Part shown: piece by piece, positions 18,106-28,770 of the stretch
Layout: every line of letters starts with the position of its first letter
Position numbering within the stretch: position 1 is the first letter of the stretch
Source: Desulfuromonadaceae bacterium
GTDB taxonomy: Bacteria; Desulfobacterota; Desulfuromonadia; Geobacterales; Pseudopelobacteraceae
Assembly (NCBI GenBank): GCA_028681335.1
Contig: JAQUIT010000003.1
Span: forward strand, 186,001-250,000
Length of the DNA: 64,000 nt
Direction: 5' to 3'
The notes under the pieces: model-generated
The model's input: the letters and a program-made list of their open reading frames with translations, nothing else
The model's database searches: none
What the model was told of the DNA's origin: nothing
Made by a program: the position numbers and the translations under genes

Positions 18106-19047
18106 TCATTGTTTCTGGTTTATTGCAGTCAGTTGCCACTGGTTATTGCCCACGGGACGGGTAAAGGTCCAGAATTCCTCAAACTTGACCGGATCGCTCT
18201 TGCTGCCGGATACTACGGTGCCGTTCTCGTCCGTTGTATAGTCAAGCAGGTTTGCATAAATAAGCGTGTTGATATAATCCTGGCCGGATTCCTGCCACGC
18301 TTCAACGATATCAACATTGCGCACGGCGATGTTTTCGAGCCTGTTGATCTGCTTGTCACTGATCAGCTTGTCGAGGTCTCCCTGGAAAATACGGCGCATC
18401 TCGTCAGTTAGCAGGCCTTGTACCGGTGCCAGATCACGATTCATCCAGGCCCCCTGGATCTTGAAAAAGTTGTCCATGACCAGATCATTATAGCGATTTT
18501 CGTCAAAGGAGGGGTCAAATTGACGGATATGAGCCAAACCGGTTGCTACGTCCTCTGTCCCAGGTGAAGCATTCTGCTGATTCTGGAAAAGCGGTGTTAC
18601 TGTTCCGCCGCCGTATTGCGCGGATTGCGAATTGTTTATGGGATTGTCAGCTCTTCTTCTCTTGATAAAGTTAAAGATGAGATAGCCGATACCGGCAAGC
18701 AAAATAATTTCAAACAGACCGATTCCGCCACCCCCCATGCCGCCCATACCGCCGAAGCCAAGGCCTCTGAACAGCATACCTCCGAGCATTCCCCCCATAA
18801 TGCCGCCGCCCATACTCCTGAGAAACCCACCGGATGCCGGTTGTTGATAGCCTGTCGCGGGAGATGTTGTTGGTTGTGAGCGGTACGGTGATGAAGGTGT
18901 AGAGGGGCGTGAGTAGCTGCGTGAGCCGTAGCTGCCCATGGAACGACCACCTCCGATTCGGGCATGAGCCTCGAATTCCATGGCGGTGGCAGACAGAAAT
19001 ATAACGGTAGCGAGTAGTGTGAAAAGCCTCAGAGCCTTTTTCTTCAT
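18106..19047 (-). CDS. Tim44-like domain membrane protein
   Basis: 313 residues. A signal or anchor segment (about 6-25), a Ser/Pro/Gly-rich linker with RSYSRPSTPSSPYRSQ, a glycine-rich tract and a membrane helix (about 113-133, GLFEIILLAGIGYLIFNFI). A C-terminal Tim44/MBA1-like domain starts near LAHIRQFDPSFDENRY and ends FWTFTRPVGNNQWQLTAINQ. Bacterial proteins of this family are membrane-attached and of uncertain function; proposed roles involve protein insertion at the membrane. It is upstream of recB on the same strand with a palindrome between. The ATG follows GGGAGAAGCAAATTAA. Confidence 0.85.
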   Translation of the reverse strand: MKKKALRLFTLLATVIFLSATAMEFEAHARIGGGRSMGSYGSRSYSRPSTPSSPYRSQPTTSPATGYQQPASGGFLRSMGGGIMGGMLGGMLFRGLGFGGMGGMGGGGIGLFEIILLAGIGYLIFNFIKRRRADNPINNSQSAQYGGGTVTPLFQNQQNASPGTEDVATGLAHIRQFDPSFDENRYNDLVMDNFFKIQGAWMNRDLAPVQGLLTDEMRRIFQGDLDKLISDKQINRLENIAVRNVDIVEAWQESGQDYINTLIYANLLDYTTDENGTVVSGSKSDPVKFEEFWTFTRPVGNNQWQLTAINQKQ

Positions 19048-19144
19048 TTAATTTGCTTCTCCCTGTGAAGTGCGAATGACGCGTGTAAATAACGTGTTTT
19101 TGAAAGGTAACGTCTGGGGACGCTAAAATCAAGTCCGGTAAATA

Positions 19145-19182
19145 AAAAAGCAGGGATCAGCCGTGGCGGCAAACCTCTGCTT
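19145..19182 (-). terminator. Terminator of the flavoprotein gene
   Basis: On the minus strand AAGCAGAGG ... CCCTGCTT forms a stem with one bulge and is followed by TTTTATT. It sits about 45 bp after the stop of the oxidoreductase gene. Confidence 0.6.
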
Positions 19183-19227
19183 CTCAAGTCTCATGCGGTG
19201 ATGATGGTTTCTTCTCTGAGCTGACTT

Positions 19228-20334
19228 TTATTTGGCAAGTTTTGCCCGGATAGCCTCAACTACATAGTACGCGTCGTTGATGGCGGTGTAGATGAGGTTG
19301 GGATGTTTTTCCTCTGCAATAGACCCTTCGCTGATCTTCATGTAGGAGGGGGATATTGCCCCACCGATAACATATACGCCTTTCCGCGTCGATTCAAACT
19401 CAGACGAGAGCAGCACGAGGCGTTCACCCTCTTTGGCAATCTTGCAGACACCGGAGGTGCAGGCGATGCTCTGGATATTCAGCTTGTCGAAGATCGGAAC
19501 CGGCCCCTGTGAGCCGATACAGGCGATGACATTCTGCATCGGGAAGCTCAAGGCGTGGTACAGGTCGATGCCATCGGGTTGTTTGAATTCGTTGATGCGG
19601 ATAACCAGACGGTCGACCCCTTCGTCGTCAACTTCACCGATACGCGGCATTGCACCATGCAGCAGGCGGATGTTTCCACCCAGCAGGATCTCTTCGCCGA
19701 GGCGCTGGGCAGTCTCTTTGTTGACATCAAAGGTTTCCGCTTTGTGCGCCCAGTATACCGGATGTGTATCTCGGGCTTCGCGCTTGGCTTTGAGAATGGT
19801 GATGATTACATCAGCCGCCGTGTTGCCTCCGCCGATCACCAGTGTCTTTATGCCGACATATTTGCCGGCATCATCAAGGCTTTTGGCCACCATCTTGGCA
19901 TCACCATACACGGAGAGCTCTCGCGGAATATTGCTGCCAAAGGAGAGAACAACTTTCTTGCCTTTAAAAGCACCTTTGGATGTCATGACGGTAAGTCCGT
20001 CCCGCTCATCCTTGATATCCACAAAATCCACGTCTGTTTGAATGTGAAGGTTTTCATGCTGGACAAAGTGCTGAACATACTGCAGATAACTTTCCACGGT
20101 AACCGGCTTGTCAGGTGGACGCAATTCATCCACCATAAACGGTTCCGGGGCATCTTTTGGTTTTGATGCATACACCAGCTTCCCTTCGGGATAGCTGTTT
20201 GCAATGCCCTGAAAAATGGCTTTTCCTGATTCCAACACCAGGTAGGAAAGTCCATGTTTATGGCACAGATACGCGGTGGAAAGGCCGGCCGGCCCGCCGC
20301 CGATTATCAAAACATCATAGGTAATCGTTTTCAT
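19228..20334 (-). CDS. YpdA-like FAD/NAD(P)-dependent oxidoreductase
   Basis: 368 residues with two Rossmann motifs: an N-terminal FAD site (VLIIGGGPAGLSTAYLCHKHGL) and an internal NAD(P) site (TLVIGGGNTAADVIITIL). The layout matches the YpdA/thioredoxin-reductase-like family. No redox CxxC pair lies in the position used by classical thioredoxin reductase, so it is not a standard TrxB. It probably reduces a small thiol, quinone or protein partner in the cytosol. Transcribed alone; a hairpin terminator follows. Confidence 0.75.
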   Translation of the reverse strand: MKTITYDVLIIGGGPAGLSTAYLCHKHGLSYLVLESGKAIFQGIANSYPEGKLVYASKPKDAPEPFMVDELRPPDKPVTVESYLQYVQHFVQHENLHIQTDVDFVDIKDERDGLTVMTSKGAFKGKKVVLSFGSNIPRELSVYGDAKMVAKSLDDAGKYVGIKTLVIGGGNTAADVIITILKAKREARDTHPVYWAHKAETFDVNKETAQRLGEEILLGGNIRLLHGAMPRIGEVDDEGVDRLVIRINEFKQPDGIDLYHALSFPMQNVIACIGSQGPVPIFDKLNIQSIACTSGVCKIAKEGERLVLLSSEFESTRKGVYVIGGAISPSYMKISEGSIAEEKHPNLIYTAINDAYYVVEAIRAKLAK

Positions 20335-20418
20335 ATGGAGCTCCTCACGTATTTTAGCGAGAATAAATATTTGGATTTTATACCATTATACTGCAAAAAG
20401 ATAAAGCATGTATGGGGC

Positions 20419-20446
20419 TTGTTAAATGCCCCGGATGAGGTAATAT
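20419..20446 (+). promoter_or_regulatory. Candidate promoter of the YtxH gene
   Basis: TTGTTA, 16 bp, TAATAT, ending 32 bp before the start codon. Moderate match only. Confidence 0.35.
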
Positions 20447-20478
20447 AGAGGTAAGCTATTTTATAAAGGAGGCTATCT

Positions 20479-20820
20479 ATGGAAGACAGGGATAAAAAAA
20501 TTGCGGCAGCTGCTTTGCTGATTGTTGCGGGTGGGGTTATCGGGGCAGGTCTGGCTCTACTGTTTGCGCCTCAGTCTGGTGATCGAACAAGAAGAGACCT
20601 CGTTCGCTATTCTAAAAAAGCTCGTAACAGAGCTGATGAGGTCGTTGATGATCTGGCTGATAATGTGTCAAACCTGGTTGAAACTCTCGGTGAGAAAACC
20701 GATGATCTTCTCGAAAAGGGCAAGGATGTAGCGGGCGGTGCGCGTAAAGATCTGATCCGGCTGATTGAAGAGGGGGCATCAAAGCTTGAAAAATTCAGGA
20801 CAATGCTGAGAAGAATGTAA
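20479..20820 (+). CDS. YtxH-domain membrane-associated stress protein
   Basis: 113 residues. An N-terminal membrane helix (about 9-29, AAAALLIVAGGVIGAGLALLF) runs into the family signature FAPQSGDRTRRDL. A long charged helix (VVDDLADNVSNLVETLGEKTDDLLEKG) resembles apolipoprotein-like repeats. The YtxH family is linked to general stress in Firmicutes, but the molecular role is unknown. A strong AAAGGAGG ribosome site precedes ATG, and a 15-bp terminator hairpin follows the gene, so it is a single-gene transcript. Confidence 0.85.
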   Translation: MEDRDKKIAAAALLIVAGGVIGAGLALLFAPQSGDRTRRDLVRYSKKARNRADEVVDDLADNVSNLVETLGEKTDDLLEKGKDVAGGARKDLIRLIEEGASKLEKFRTMLRRM

Positions 20821-20844
20821 CAGTCTAAGCCTCATTATGTTTTG

Positions 20845-20885
20845 AAAACGGTTGGTACAAATTTATGTACCAACCGTTTTTCTGT
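20845..20885 (+). terminator. Terminator after the YtxH gene
   Basis: AAAACGGTTGGTACA / TGTACCAACCGTTTT, 15-bp perfect stem with a 6-nt loop and trailing T-run. The A-run on the other side lets it serve the convergent nucleotidase gene as well. Confidence 0.9.
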
Positions 20886-20896
20886 GTATTCTGTCG

Positions 20897-21580
20897 TTAC
20901 TTAATAGTGACGCAGCAGCTCCCGCTTTCCGGGATGAGTCTGTTGAAGTAGTCTATCGTCGTAAACTGCTCGGACTTGCGTGGTTCAACCTTTGAGCTGT
21001 AGCGGCTGATATAGATAAGATAGCGGATCGAAAAACTTTTAGCGGTTGCCAGATTGGTCTCGCTGTCTTCACCCAGCAAGGTCCGTTCCGGATCATACCT
21101 GATAAAATCCTGCAGTTTCCCCCAGAAGCGCTCATCCTCTTTCGGTAGTCCAACCTGGTGGGCGGAAATAATGCCGTCAAAATAGGGCCCGATGCGGGTG
21201 CGTTTCATCTTCAGGTCGAGCGTTTTTGAATGCGCATTGGTGACCAGCCAGATCTTTTTGCCGGTATGTTTCAGGAACAGCAGGAATTCGATGACATATG
21301 GATGTACGGCGATAAGATGCTCAACCTCTTGTTTGAGGACCGGTATATCAAGTTTGAGCCGATCCGACCAGTAATCGAGGTCGGTCCAGTTGAGGGTGTT
21401 TTCCTGGCTACGGAACAGGTCGTACAGGTGCTCCTTGGCGTATTCAATTGTTGTGTTATTGCGCTCCGCCCAGCGTTTTGGCGCATGCTCCAGCCAGAAG
21501 TGGTCGTCGAAATGACGGTCAAGGATCGTGCCGTCCATGTCAAGAAGCACGGTGTCTATCGTGTCCCAGTCGATAATCAT
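20897..21580 (-). CDS. yrfG: YrfG-like HAD-family GMP/IMP nucleotidase
   Basis: 227 residues. HAD motif I is VLLDMDGTILD, motif II lies in IWLVTNAHSKTLDLK, motif III lysine is in QVGLPKEDERFW and motif IV is LLGEDSETNLATAK. The strings TLNWTDLDYWSDRL and FDDHFWLEHAPKRW match the YrfG type of 5'-nucleotidase, which removes phosphate from GMP and IMP. Cytosolic enzyme of purine turnover. Monocistronic as far as visible. Family is firm; exact substrate is inferred from similarity to the E. coli protein. Confidence 0.8.
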   Translation of the reverse strand: MIIDWDTIDTVLLDMDGTILDRHFDDHFWLEHAPKRWAERNNTTIEYAKEHLYDLFRSQENTLNWTDLDYWSDRLKLDIPVLKQEVEHLIAVHPYVIEFLLFLKHTGKKIWLVTNAHSKTLDLKMKRTRIGPYFDGIISAHQVGLPKEDERFWGKLQDFIRYDPERTLLGEDSETNLATAKSFSIRYLIYISRYSSKVEPRKSEQFTTIDYFNRLIPESGSCCVTIK

Positions 21581-21696
21581 GGGTGGTTTTTGCCTCTCGT
21601 AGTGAGTTGATTTATGTCAGCAGGACAATACGATCAGAGGGTGATGAATGTCAAGATGGCTAAATTGCAATTCCCCGCCTTAAAAACCCAATTCAT

Positions 21697-21726
21697 TTGA
21701 CTTTAAGAACACTTGTCGCGTATAAA
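21697..21726 (+). promoter_or_regulatory. miaB promoter, giving a very short leader
   Basis: TTGACT (21697-21702), 18 bp, TATAAA (21721-21726). A transcript from here would start near 21733, only about 6 nt before the ATG at 21739, and no ribosome site is visible before that ATG. Confidence 0.6.
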
Positions 21727-21738
21727 GTACGATCCACT

Positions 21739-23052
21739 ATGCTCGAAAAACTACTCTACATGGAAACCTTTGGCTGCCAGATGAACGTGAATGATTCCGA
21801 ACGGATCGTCACCATGCTGGCTGACCTCGGTTATGCACCGACGAATGATCCCGCTTCCTCGGACATGATCCTGCTCAACACCTGCAGTGTGCGCGGCGGG
21901 GCAGAGGAAAAGGTGTACAGGCGTCTTGCCAATCTGCGCATCTACAAGCGTGACGGCAAGAAGCAGATTATTGCGGTCGGTGGTTGTGTTGCCCAACAGG
22001 AAGGTGAGGAGCTGCTGCGCAAGCTTCCCTATCTGGACCTGGTGATCGGCACCCACAATCTGCATCTGCTGCCGGACATGGTACGGGGCGCCGAACGCGG
22101 CGAGCGCCGTTCCGAGACGACCTTTATTGATAACGATCAGCGTCTGGACCTGTTTCCGTCGATCAAAGGAGAATCGCGCCTGTCGCGTTTTGTAACGGTC
22201 ATGCAGGGGTGCGACAACTTCTGTTCCTACTGCATCGTGCCGTATGTCCGCGGTCGCGAGATCAGCCGCCGTTCGGAAGATATCCTTAACGAAGTAAGAC
22301 AGTTGGCTGATGACGGAGTCAGAGAGGTTATCCTTCTCGGGCAGAACGTTAATTCCTATGGTCTTAAAACTGATAGTGAGCCGACCTTTGCCGAGCTGAT
22401 CCGCCAGGTAGCTGCAATAGACGGCATCGAACGTATCCGCTTTACCACCTCGCATCCCAAAGATATGTCTGATGAACTGATCGCCTGTTTTGGTGATGTC
22501 GCGAAGCTGAGCGGCCAGATCCACCTGCCGGCGCAATCGGGGAGCGATGCCGTTCTCAAGCTCATGGGGCGTGGCTATACGCGTGCTTCCTACCTGGACA
22601 AGGTACACAAACTCAGGACTGTCCGTCCCGATATCGTTATTACCGGTGATATTATCGTCGGCTTTCCCGGTGAGACGGATGAGGATTTCGAGCAGACCCT
22701 CACCCTTATGGATGAGGTGCGCTATATCGACCTGTTCTCGTTCGTTTATTCGCCGCGCCCGGGCACCAAAGCGGCAGAGCTGAACGATGATTTGCCACGT
22801 GCGGTGAAAATGGCGCGACTTGACCGCTTGATGGAGCTGCAGCGGCGTCATACAGGCGAGATCAGTCAGAAGTATGCAGGCACCATGATGTCTGTTCTTG
22901 TCGAAGGGGAGGGGAAGTTCCCCGGGCAGATTTCCGGCAAAGGCGAAATAGGCCGCATCGTTAATTTTACCGGTGACAGCTCCCTGATCGGCAGCTTTGC
23001 CGATGTCAAAATCATTAAAGTTTACCCGAATTCGTTTCTGGGTGAGCTATGA
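21739..23052 (+). CDS. miaB: tRNA-2-methylthio-N6-isopentenyladenosine synthase MiaB
   Basis: 437 residues from the ATG giving [19 protein letters not shown]. The longer ORF start overlaps the promoter and lacks family sequence. It has an N-terminal methylthiotransferase domain with Cys in FGCQMN, NTCSVR and GGCVAQ, radical SAM CxxxCxxC as CDNFCSYC, and a C-terminal TRAM domain ([14 protein letters not shown]). It adds a methylthio group to i6A37 of tRNAs. glnS follows after 22 bp, so the two tRNA-related genes probably form an operon. Confidence 0.96.
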   Translation: MLEKLLYMETFGCQMNVNDSERIVTMLADLGYAPTNDPASSDMILLNTCSVRGGAEEKVYRRLANLRIYKRDGKKQIIAVGGCVAQQEGEELLRKLPYLDLVIGTHNLHLLPDMVRGAERGERRSETTFIDNDQRLDLFPSIKGESRLSRFVTVMQGCDNFCSYCIVPYVRGREISRRSEDILNEVRQLADDGVREVILLGQNVNSYGLKTDSEPTFAELIRQVAAIDGIERIRFTTSHPKDMSDELIACFGDVAKLSGQIHLPAQSGSDAVLKLMGRGYTRASYLDKVHKLRTVRPDIVITGDIIVGFPGETDEDFEQTLTLMDEVRYIDLFSFVYSPRPGTKAAELNDDLPRAVKMARLDRLMELQRRHTGEISQKYAGTMMSVLVEGEGKFPGQISGKGEIGRIVNFTGDSSLIGSFADVKIIKVYPNSFLGEL

Positions 23053-23074
23053 AACACATCTTTACGAGGGTATC

Positions 23075-24754
23075 ATGACCACTACTGAACACGTTGCGCC
23101 AACAACTAATAATTTCCTGCGCACCATAATTGATGAAGATCTCAAAAGTGGCAAGCACAGCAGCATCGTGACCCGTTTCCCACCTGAACCAAACGGCTAC
23201 CTTCATATCGGCCATGCCAAGTCGATCTGCATTAACTTTGGTCTGGCGCGTGATTTTGGCGGACGATGCCATCTCCGCTTTGATGATACCAACCCTGCCA
23301 AGGAAGAGTTGGAGTATATCGAAGCCATCAAGGAGAGTGTGCAGTGGCTCGGTTTTGATTGGGGCGAGCATCTCTATTATGCGTCGGATAACTTCGAACA
23401 GTTGTACCAGTGGGCGATCTTCCTGATTAAGGAGGGCAAAGCGTATGTCGAGGACCTGAACGCCGACGAAATCCGGGCACATCGCGGGACCCTGACCGAA
23501 CCGGGAACCGATAGCCCTTATCGCAACCGCTCTGTCGAGGAAAACCTTGATCTGTTCGGTCGTATGCGTGACGGAGAGTTTCCCGACGGTACCCGCGTGC
23601 TGCGTGCCAGAATTGATATGGCCTCGCCCAACATCAGCCTGCGCGATCCTGTCCTGTACCGGATCATCCACGCGCCGCATCCGCATGTCGGCGATGCTTG
23701 GAAAATTTACCCGATGTATGACTTTGCCCATGGGCAGAGCGATGCTATTGAGGGGATCACGCACTCGATCTGCACCCTGGAGTTTGAATCCCACAAGCCG
23801 CTTTACGAATGGTTCCTGGATAATCTGCCGGTACCGGCGCGGCCGCGTCAGTATGAATTTGCCCGATTGAATCTGACCTACACGGTGATGAGTAAGCGGA
23901 AACTACAGGAGCTTGTGCAGCTTGGCATTGTCAGTGGTTGGGATGACCCGCGTATGCCTACCCTGGCCGGGATTAAGCGGCGCGGCTATACCGCGGCAGC
24001 GGTCCGGGCCTTTTGTGAGCAGATCGGTGTCGGCCGCAGTGATTCATGGATTGATGTCTCCATTCTGGAAGAGTGTGTCCGCACGGATCTGAACGACACT
24101 GCGCCGCGTACCATGGCTGTTCTTCGTCCTATCAAGCTGGTCATAGACAATTATCCTGCCGGGCAGAGTGAAGAGTTGCAGGCCGCCAATCACCCGCAGA
24201 AACCGGAGATGGGAAACCGCAGCATCTACTTCACCCGCGAAATATGGATCGATGCCGATGATTTCATGGAGACCCCGAGTAAAGGTTTCCATCGTCTGAC
24301 GGTCGGTGGCGAGGTTAAGCTACGCGCCGGATATATCGTGAAATGTACGAGTGTCGTCAAGGACGAGCAGGGAACTATTGTTGAGCTTCATGGTGAGTAC
24401 GACCCGGCGTCGCGGGAGGGAATACATACCGCCGACGGCCGCAAGGTCAAGGGTGTTATCCACTGGGTATCAGCAGCTCACGCCGTTACGGCAGAGGTGC
24501 GGTTGTTTGACCGGCTCTTCAGTTCGGCCAATCCAGACCGTGGGGCGGCTGACTATAAACAGTTTCTTAATCCCGGTTCGGTTGAAACGCTGTCAGAGTG
24601 CAAGCTTGAGGCTGGCCTAAACGGAGCCGATCTTGAAACCCGCTATCAGTTTGAGCGCATGGGCTATTTCCGCCAGGACCCGAATGATTCTCATTCCGGC
24701 AAACTTGTTTTTAATCGCATTGTCACATTGAGGGATGCCTGGATAAAGAAGTAA
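23075..24754 (+). CDS. glnS: Glutaminyl-tRNA synthetase
   Basis: 559 residues starting [15 protein letters not shown]; the long ORF start lies inside miaB. Class I signatures: HIGH as [16 protein letters not shown] and KMSKS-like VMSKRKL. The C-terminal two-barrel anticodon-binding region ends [18 protein letters not shown]. It charges tRNA-Gln directly, so this organism need not rely on the GatCAB route for glutamine. Ribosome site ACGAGGG precedes the ATG. Downstream of miaB and upstream of era on the same strand. Confidence 0.97.
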   Translation: MTTTEHVAPTTNNFLRTIIDEDLKSGKHSSIVTRFPPEPNGYLHIGHAKSICINFGLARDFGGRCHLRFDDTNPAKEELEYIEAIKESVQWLGFDWGEHLYYASDNFEQLYQWAIFLIKEGKAYVEDLNADEIRAHRGTLTEPGTDSPYRNRSVEENLDLFGRMRDGEFPDGTRVLRARIDMASPNISLRDPVLYRIIHAPHPHVGDAWKIYPMYDFAHGQSDAIEGITHSICTLEFESHKPLYEWFLDNLPVPARPRQYEFARLNLTYTVMSKRKLQELVQLGIVSGWDDPRMPTLAGIKRRGYTAAAVRAFCEQIGVGRSDSWIDVSILEECVRTDLNDTAPRTMAVLRPIKLVIDNYPAGQSEELQAANHPQKPEMGNRSIYFTREIWIDADDFMETPSKGFHRLTVGGEVKLRAGYIVKCTSVVKDEQGTIVELHGEYDPASREGIHTADGRKVKGVIHWVSAAHAVTAEVRLFDRLFSSANPDRGAADYKQFLNPGSVETLSECKLEAGLNGADLETRYQFERMGYFRQDPNDSHSGKLVFNRIVTLRDAWIKK

Positions 24755-24780
24755 AATATGAAGGAGTGGTACATAACTAC

Positions 24781-25671
24781 ATGAATAATAAAAAATTTAC
24801 ATCAGGTTTCGTCTCAATTATCGGGCGCCCTAACGTTGGGAAATCAACGTTGTTGAACAGCATTATCGGCGAGAAGATTGTCATTACCTCTGACAAGCCC
24901 CAGACTACCCGTAACCGGATTCAGGGGATACACAACATCCCCGGTGGTCAGATAGTTTTCATCGATACCCCCGGCATCCACGTCGGCCGTTCACGACTGA
25001 ACAAAAGCATGGTGGATGTGGCGCGTTCCGCCATCAGCGGGGTCGATCTGCTGATGTTGGTCGTTGAGGCCACAACTGCCGCCGATCCTGCCTTTATCCA
25101 GGATGTCCTCGGCAAGGTGAAGGTTCCGGTCGTGCTGGTTATCAACAAGATTGATCTGCTCGCCGACAAAAATCAAGTCCTGAAGAAGATCTCCGATTGG
25201 GCTGCCCTGCATCCTTTCAAGGAGATTGTGCCGGTATCAGCCGGGCGTAATGACGGGGTTGAGCATCTGGTGTCGGTCGTCAGCGGCTATCTTCCCGAAG
25301 GGCCGGCGATGTTTCCCGATGATATCCTGACCGATATGCCGGAAAAGTTTATCGTGGCGGAGATGATTCGCGAGAAGGTTTTTCGCTTGACCCGGGACGA
25401 AGTGCCGTATTCGACCGCAGTTGTTGTCGAAAGCTTCATTGAGCGCGAGAACGGCGTTATCGCCATCGCGGCGGCCATCATGCTGGAACGAGACACCCAG
25501 AAGGGCATCATAATCGGCTCCCGGGGTGAGATGTTGAAAAAAATAGGTACTCAGGCCCGGCAGGATATTGAACGCCTGCTTGATACCAAGGTATATCTGG
25601 AACTGTTCGTTAAAGTTGTTGAAAACTGGAGCGAACGACCGTCTAAATTAAGAGAACTGGGATACGAATGA
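24781..25671 (+). CDS. era: GTPase Era
   Basis: 296 residues from ATG 24781 ([26 protein letters not shown]). The ORF track starts at a GTG inside the AAGGAG site, which is unlikely, although that site is 14 nt from the chosen ATG, longer than usual. GTPase motifs: GRPNVGKS, switch DTPGIHV and NKIDLL. The C-terminal KH domain contains [19 protein letters not shown]. Era binds the 3' end of 16S rRNA and helps 30S maturation. Stop and der start overlap by 4 bp (ATGA), so the two ribosome-assembly GTPases are coupled. Confidence 0.96.
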   Translation: MNNKKFTSGFVSIIGRPNVGKSTLLNSIIGEKIVITSDKPQTTRNRIQGIHNIPGGQIVFIDTPGIHVGRSRLNKSMVDVARSAISGVDLLMLVVEATTAADPAFIQDVLGKVKVPVVLVINKIDLLADKNQVLKKISDWAALHPFKEIVPVSAGRNDGVEHLVSVVSGYLPEGPAMFPDDILTDMPEKFIVAEMIREKVFRLTRDEVPYSTAVVVESFIERENGVIAIAAAIMLERDTQKGIIIGSRGEMLKKIGTQARQDIERLLDTKVYLELFVKVVENWSERPSKLRELGYE

Positions 25672-27020
25672 AACCTTTAGTAGCCATCGTCGGCCGTCCC
25701 AATGTGGGCAAATCAACCCTGTTTAACCGTTTGCTTGGTCATCGTCGCGCTATTGTCGACGATACCCCGGGTGTCACCCGTGACCGTAACTACGCCAATA
25801 TTACCCGCTTTGAGAAACCGTTCATTCTTGTCGATACCGGCGGATTTGAACCGGTAACGGAAAACCGCCTGCTGCAGCAGATGCGCGAGCAGTCGAAGTT
25901 GGCCATTGAAGAAGCGGACATCATTATTTTCATGATGGATGCCAGAAGCGGCCTTACCCCCGCTGATATTGAGGTTGCCGAGATGCTGCGGCGCGTCAAG
26001 AAGCCGGTGTTCTTTGTCGTTAACAAGGTTGACGGCGATAAACTCGAAAATGAGTCGGCAGAATTCTATTCCCTCGGCATCGGAGAACTGTACACCATTT
26101 CAGCCGAACATAATCGCGGCGTTATCGATCTGGTGGAAAACATCATGGAGGTCTTTCCTCCAACCGATGATGCCGATCCTGAGGAGAATGTTACCCGCAT
26201 CGCAGTAGTGGGGCGCCCCAACGTCGGCAAGTCATCGCTGGTTAACCGTCTGCTCGGTTTCGAGAGAGTCGTTGCCAACGAGACCGCCGGTACAACACGT
26301 GATTCGGTTGATACCCCCTTTACCTGCAACAAAAAACCGTATGTGTTGATCGATACCGCTGGTATCAGGCGCAAGGGGAAAACTACTGAAAAGCTAGAAA
26401 AATACAGCGTCTGTGACGCACTGCGCAGTATAGAACGAGCCGATGTCGTGCTGATGGTGATCGATGCCGATGAAGGGGTGACTGAACAGGATGAGCGCAT
26501 TTCCGGGTATATACATGAAGCCGGCAAGGGATGCGTCTTTGTTGTAAACAAGTGGGATCTTCTCGATAAGGACAATGCCACGTTCAAAACCTATACAGAA
26601 AAAATCAGGGATGGATTCAGATATCTGGCGTACGCGCCGATAGTCTTTGTCTCTGCTAAAACCGGTCAGCGAACCGGAAAGATTATTGAAACTGTTGACG
26701 AAGTAATGGTTCAGTTCTGTCGCCGTGTCACAACATCAGAATTGGTACATGTGTTTACTGATGCGATTGAATCTCACCATGCCCCGTTGTCACATGGTCG
26801 CCGGGTAAAATTCTACTTTGCCACCCAGGTTGCTACCAGGCCGCCATCCTTTGTTATCTTTACTAACCAGCCGGAAAACATCCATTATTCCTACGAGCGC
26901 TACCTTATCAACAAATTCCGCGAAGCATTCGGTTTTGACGGTGTCCCGTTGCGACTTATGTTCCGTGGCAGGGATAAGACCGATACTTCCCGCAAGCCGG
27001 GAATCGATCGCACCAGATAA
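25668..27020 (+). CDS. der: Tandem GTPase Der (EngA)
   Basis: 450 residues with two GTPase domains, each with its own G-motifs: [22 protein letters not shown] and NKVD first, then [22 protein letters not shown] and NKWDLL. The C-terminal KH-like domain holds [16 protein letters not shown]. Der is required for 50S subunit assembly. Translationally coupled to era. No terminator hairpin is obvious before the DUF4388 gene 82 bp downstream. Confidence 0.97.
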   Translation: MKPLVAIVGRPNVGKSTLFNRLLGHRRAIVDDTPGVTRDRNYANITRFEKPFILVDTGGFEPVTENRLLQQMREQSKLAIEEADIIIFMMDARSGLTPADIEVAEMLRRVKKPVFFVVNKVDGDKLENESAEFYSLGIGELYTISAEHNRGVIDLVENIMEVFPPTDDADPEENVTRIAVVGRPNVGKSSLVNRLLGFERVVANETAGTTRDSVDTPFTCNKKPYVLIDTAGIRRKGKTTEKLEKYSVCDALRSIERADVVLMVIDADEGVTEQDERISGYIHEAGKGCVFVVNKWDLLDKDNATFKTYTEKIRDGFRYLAYAPIVFVSAKTGQRTGKIIETVDEVMVQFCRRVTTSELVHVFTDAIESHHAPLSHGRRVKFYFATQVATRPPSFVIFTNQPENIHYSYERYLINKFREAFGFDGVPLRLMFRGRDKTDTSRKPGIDRTR

Positions 27021-27102
27021 CCTATAAAGGCTTTACTTGAGGCCACTGTTGCGATATATTTTGCCAGTTTTTATCCCCCTTTACGTTGATGGGTCGTGAC
27101 TA

Positions 27103-28770
27103 ATGAGCCTTGTAGGTAACCTCGAAGAGCTCGGACTTGGCGAGATTTTACAGATCGTCAGTCTCAGCAGAAAAACCGGTGTCCTTTCCCTTGCTAGCGG
27201 GGGACGGGATGGCTCGGTTTTTTTTCGTCATGGCCAGGTTGTAAGAGCTACATCAAGCACCTATCAGCAGAGCCTTGGCGAGGTGCTGATCCAAAAAGGG
27301 GTTATTGATCTTACCATCCTCCGCAAGGCTCTTGCATTGCAGCAGGAGAAGCGGTTTCTTGAACGTCTCGGCTCAATACTCGTAAAAAACTTTGGCGTTT
27401 CACAGGAAATTATTGAGGAAATTGTCAGGGAACAGATTGAAAATGTTATATTTTCACTGTTTGCCTGGTCTGAAGGAACATTCAAGTTTGAAACCAAGAG
27501 TCCGGCTGAATCTGCTGACGGTTCTAAAATGGATCCGCTGCAATTTATGCTGGATCAGGGGCTGAATCCGCAGTTCCTTGCCATAGAAGGCACCCGGATG
27601 CTCGATGAGAAACGTCATGCGGCTGAGACGGACTTTTGCGGTGATCATTCCTCTGACGATTCCCAGAACTTTGCCTTTGATCTGACGGATGGTTGTTGTT
27701 CAGCGGCATCACCGCGGCATGTGGTGCAGCAACCGATTGTTATTGTTGATGATGACGGTCCGACACTGCGTGCCATTGCTGACGGGCTTATTGATAATGG
27801 TTTTGTGGTTCACGCCATGACACGCAGTGAGGATACACTGATCAAGGTTGATTCCCTGCACCGAGGCGGCGATGCTCCTACGGTACTGATGGATCTTATC
27901 ATGCCGAGAATGGACGGTTCAGGTGTACTGGGTGGCATTGAACTGCTCGAGCTGCTGCATAACAACTTTAAAGATCTGCAGTTGATTATCATGACCGATT
28001 ATCACCATGCAGAAGCTGAAAAAAAGATTCGTGATCTTGGTTATACCTTCATCATCAAGCCACGCCGTGTCGAAATCAATACTCCAGCCATTATGAGCGG
28101 TTTTCTTACCCAGATTACTCAAGCTATCCGGAATTCATCATCCTCACCTGCCACGGAGTGGCAGAATCGTTTTAATCTCGGTGATGAGCTGCGCATTGAA
28201 ATGGGTGAGGATGATGACATGCCGCAGGCTGTTGAATCCCAGGGGGTAAGCGGAGGCTTTTCATTGTTGCGTGGCATGCTGGAAGAGCTGAACAACCCTG
28301 ATCTTCAGGGCGGTGTCCTTTTACTGGTGCTGCGCTTTGCTTCAGAATTTGTCAACAGGGCAATAATTTTTACCATCAGTGACCAGATAATTTCCGGTTT
28401 CGGGCAATTCGGCATCACCGGCGGCACAATCAGCGGCAATGAAAGAGTCCGTTCGTTACATTTTCCCCAGGAATCCGGTTCAATCTTCGAAGAAGCTCTC
28501 CGCACCGGCCAGCCACATACCTTGTCACCAGCCACTACACCGCTCAATTCACGTCTCTTTGACCAATTAGGTGGCGGTACTCCTGCGGAAGTCTTTATCG
28601 GCCCGTTGATCAGCAAGTCTCGCGTCATCGGTTTTCTCTACGGAGACAACCTTCCGGACAAGAAACCGATCGGTGATGTCGAACCGCTGGCTATTTTCCT
28701 TGCGCAGGCCGGTGTCTCAATAGAGAAGTCATTACTAGAACGTCAGCTTAATGAGAGGGTTGCCCTGTGA
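27103..28770 (+). CDS. DUF4388 (PATAN) - receiver - GAF-like signalling protein
   Basis: 555 residues. The N-terminal DUF4388/PATAN domain (about 1-150) opens MSLVGNLEELGLGEILQIVSLSRKTGVL. A complete receiver domain at about 208-340 has VDDDGP, phospho-acceptor VLMDLIMPRMDG, the Thr of IMTDY and the Lys of IIKPRR. A C-terminal GAF-like region (about 380-550) ends in a short coil. There is no DNA-binding or enzymatic output, so phosphorylation probably controls protein contacts. It is the first gene of the chemosensory operon and overlaps cheY by 4 bp, suggesting it is one of the phosphate acceptors from CheA. Confidence 0.82.
   Translation: MSLVGNLEELGLGEILQIVSLSRKTGVLSLASGGRDGSVFFRHGQVVRATSSTYQQSLGEVLIQKGVIDLTILRKALALQQEKRFLERLGSILVKNFGVSQEIIEEIVREQIENVIFSLFAWSEGTFKFETKSPAESADGSKMDPLQFMLDQGLNPQFLAIEGTRMLDEKRHAAETDFCGDHSSDDSQNFAFDLTDGCCSAASPRHVVQQPIVIVDDDGPTLRAIADGLIDNGFVVHAMTRSEDTLIKVDSLHRGGDAPTVLMDLIMPRMDGSGVLGGIELLELLHNNFKDLQLIIMTDYHHAEAEKKIRDLGYTFIIKPRRVEINTPAIMSGFLTQITQAIRNSSSSPATEWQNRFNLGDELRIEMGEDDDMPQAVESQGVSGGFSLLRGMLEELNNPDLQGGVLLLVLRFASEFVNRAIIFTISDQIISGFGQFGITGGTISGNERVRSLHFPQESGSIFEEALRTGQPHTLSPATTPLNSRLFDQLGGGTPAEVFIGPLISKSRVIGFLYGDNLPDKKPIGDVEPLAIFLAQAGVSIEKSLLERQLNERVAL

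Noticed and set aside
21751-22851. 366-codon minus-strand ORF opposite miaB
   Set aside because: It is a shadow of miaB, which has full family motifs; the antisense translation shows no recognisable domain.
23015-23794. 259-codon minus-strand ORF opposite glnS
   Set aside because: Shadow of the glutaminyl-tRNA synthetase gene.
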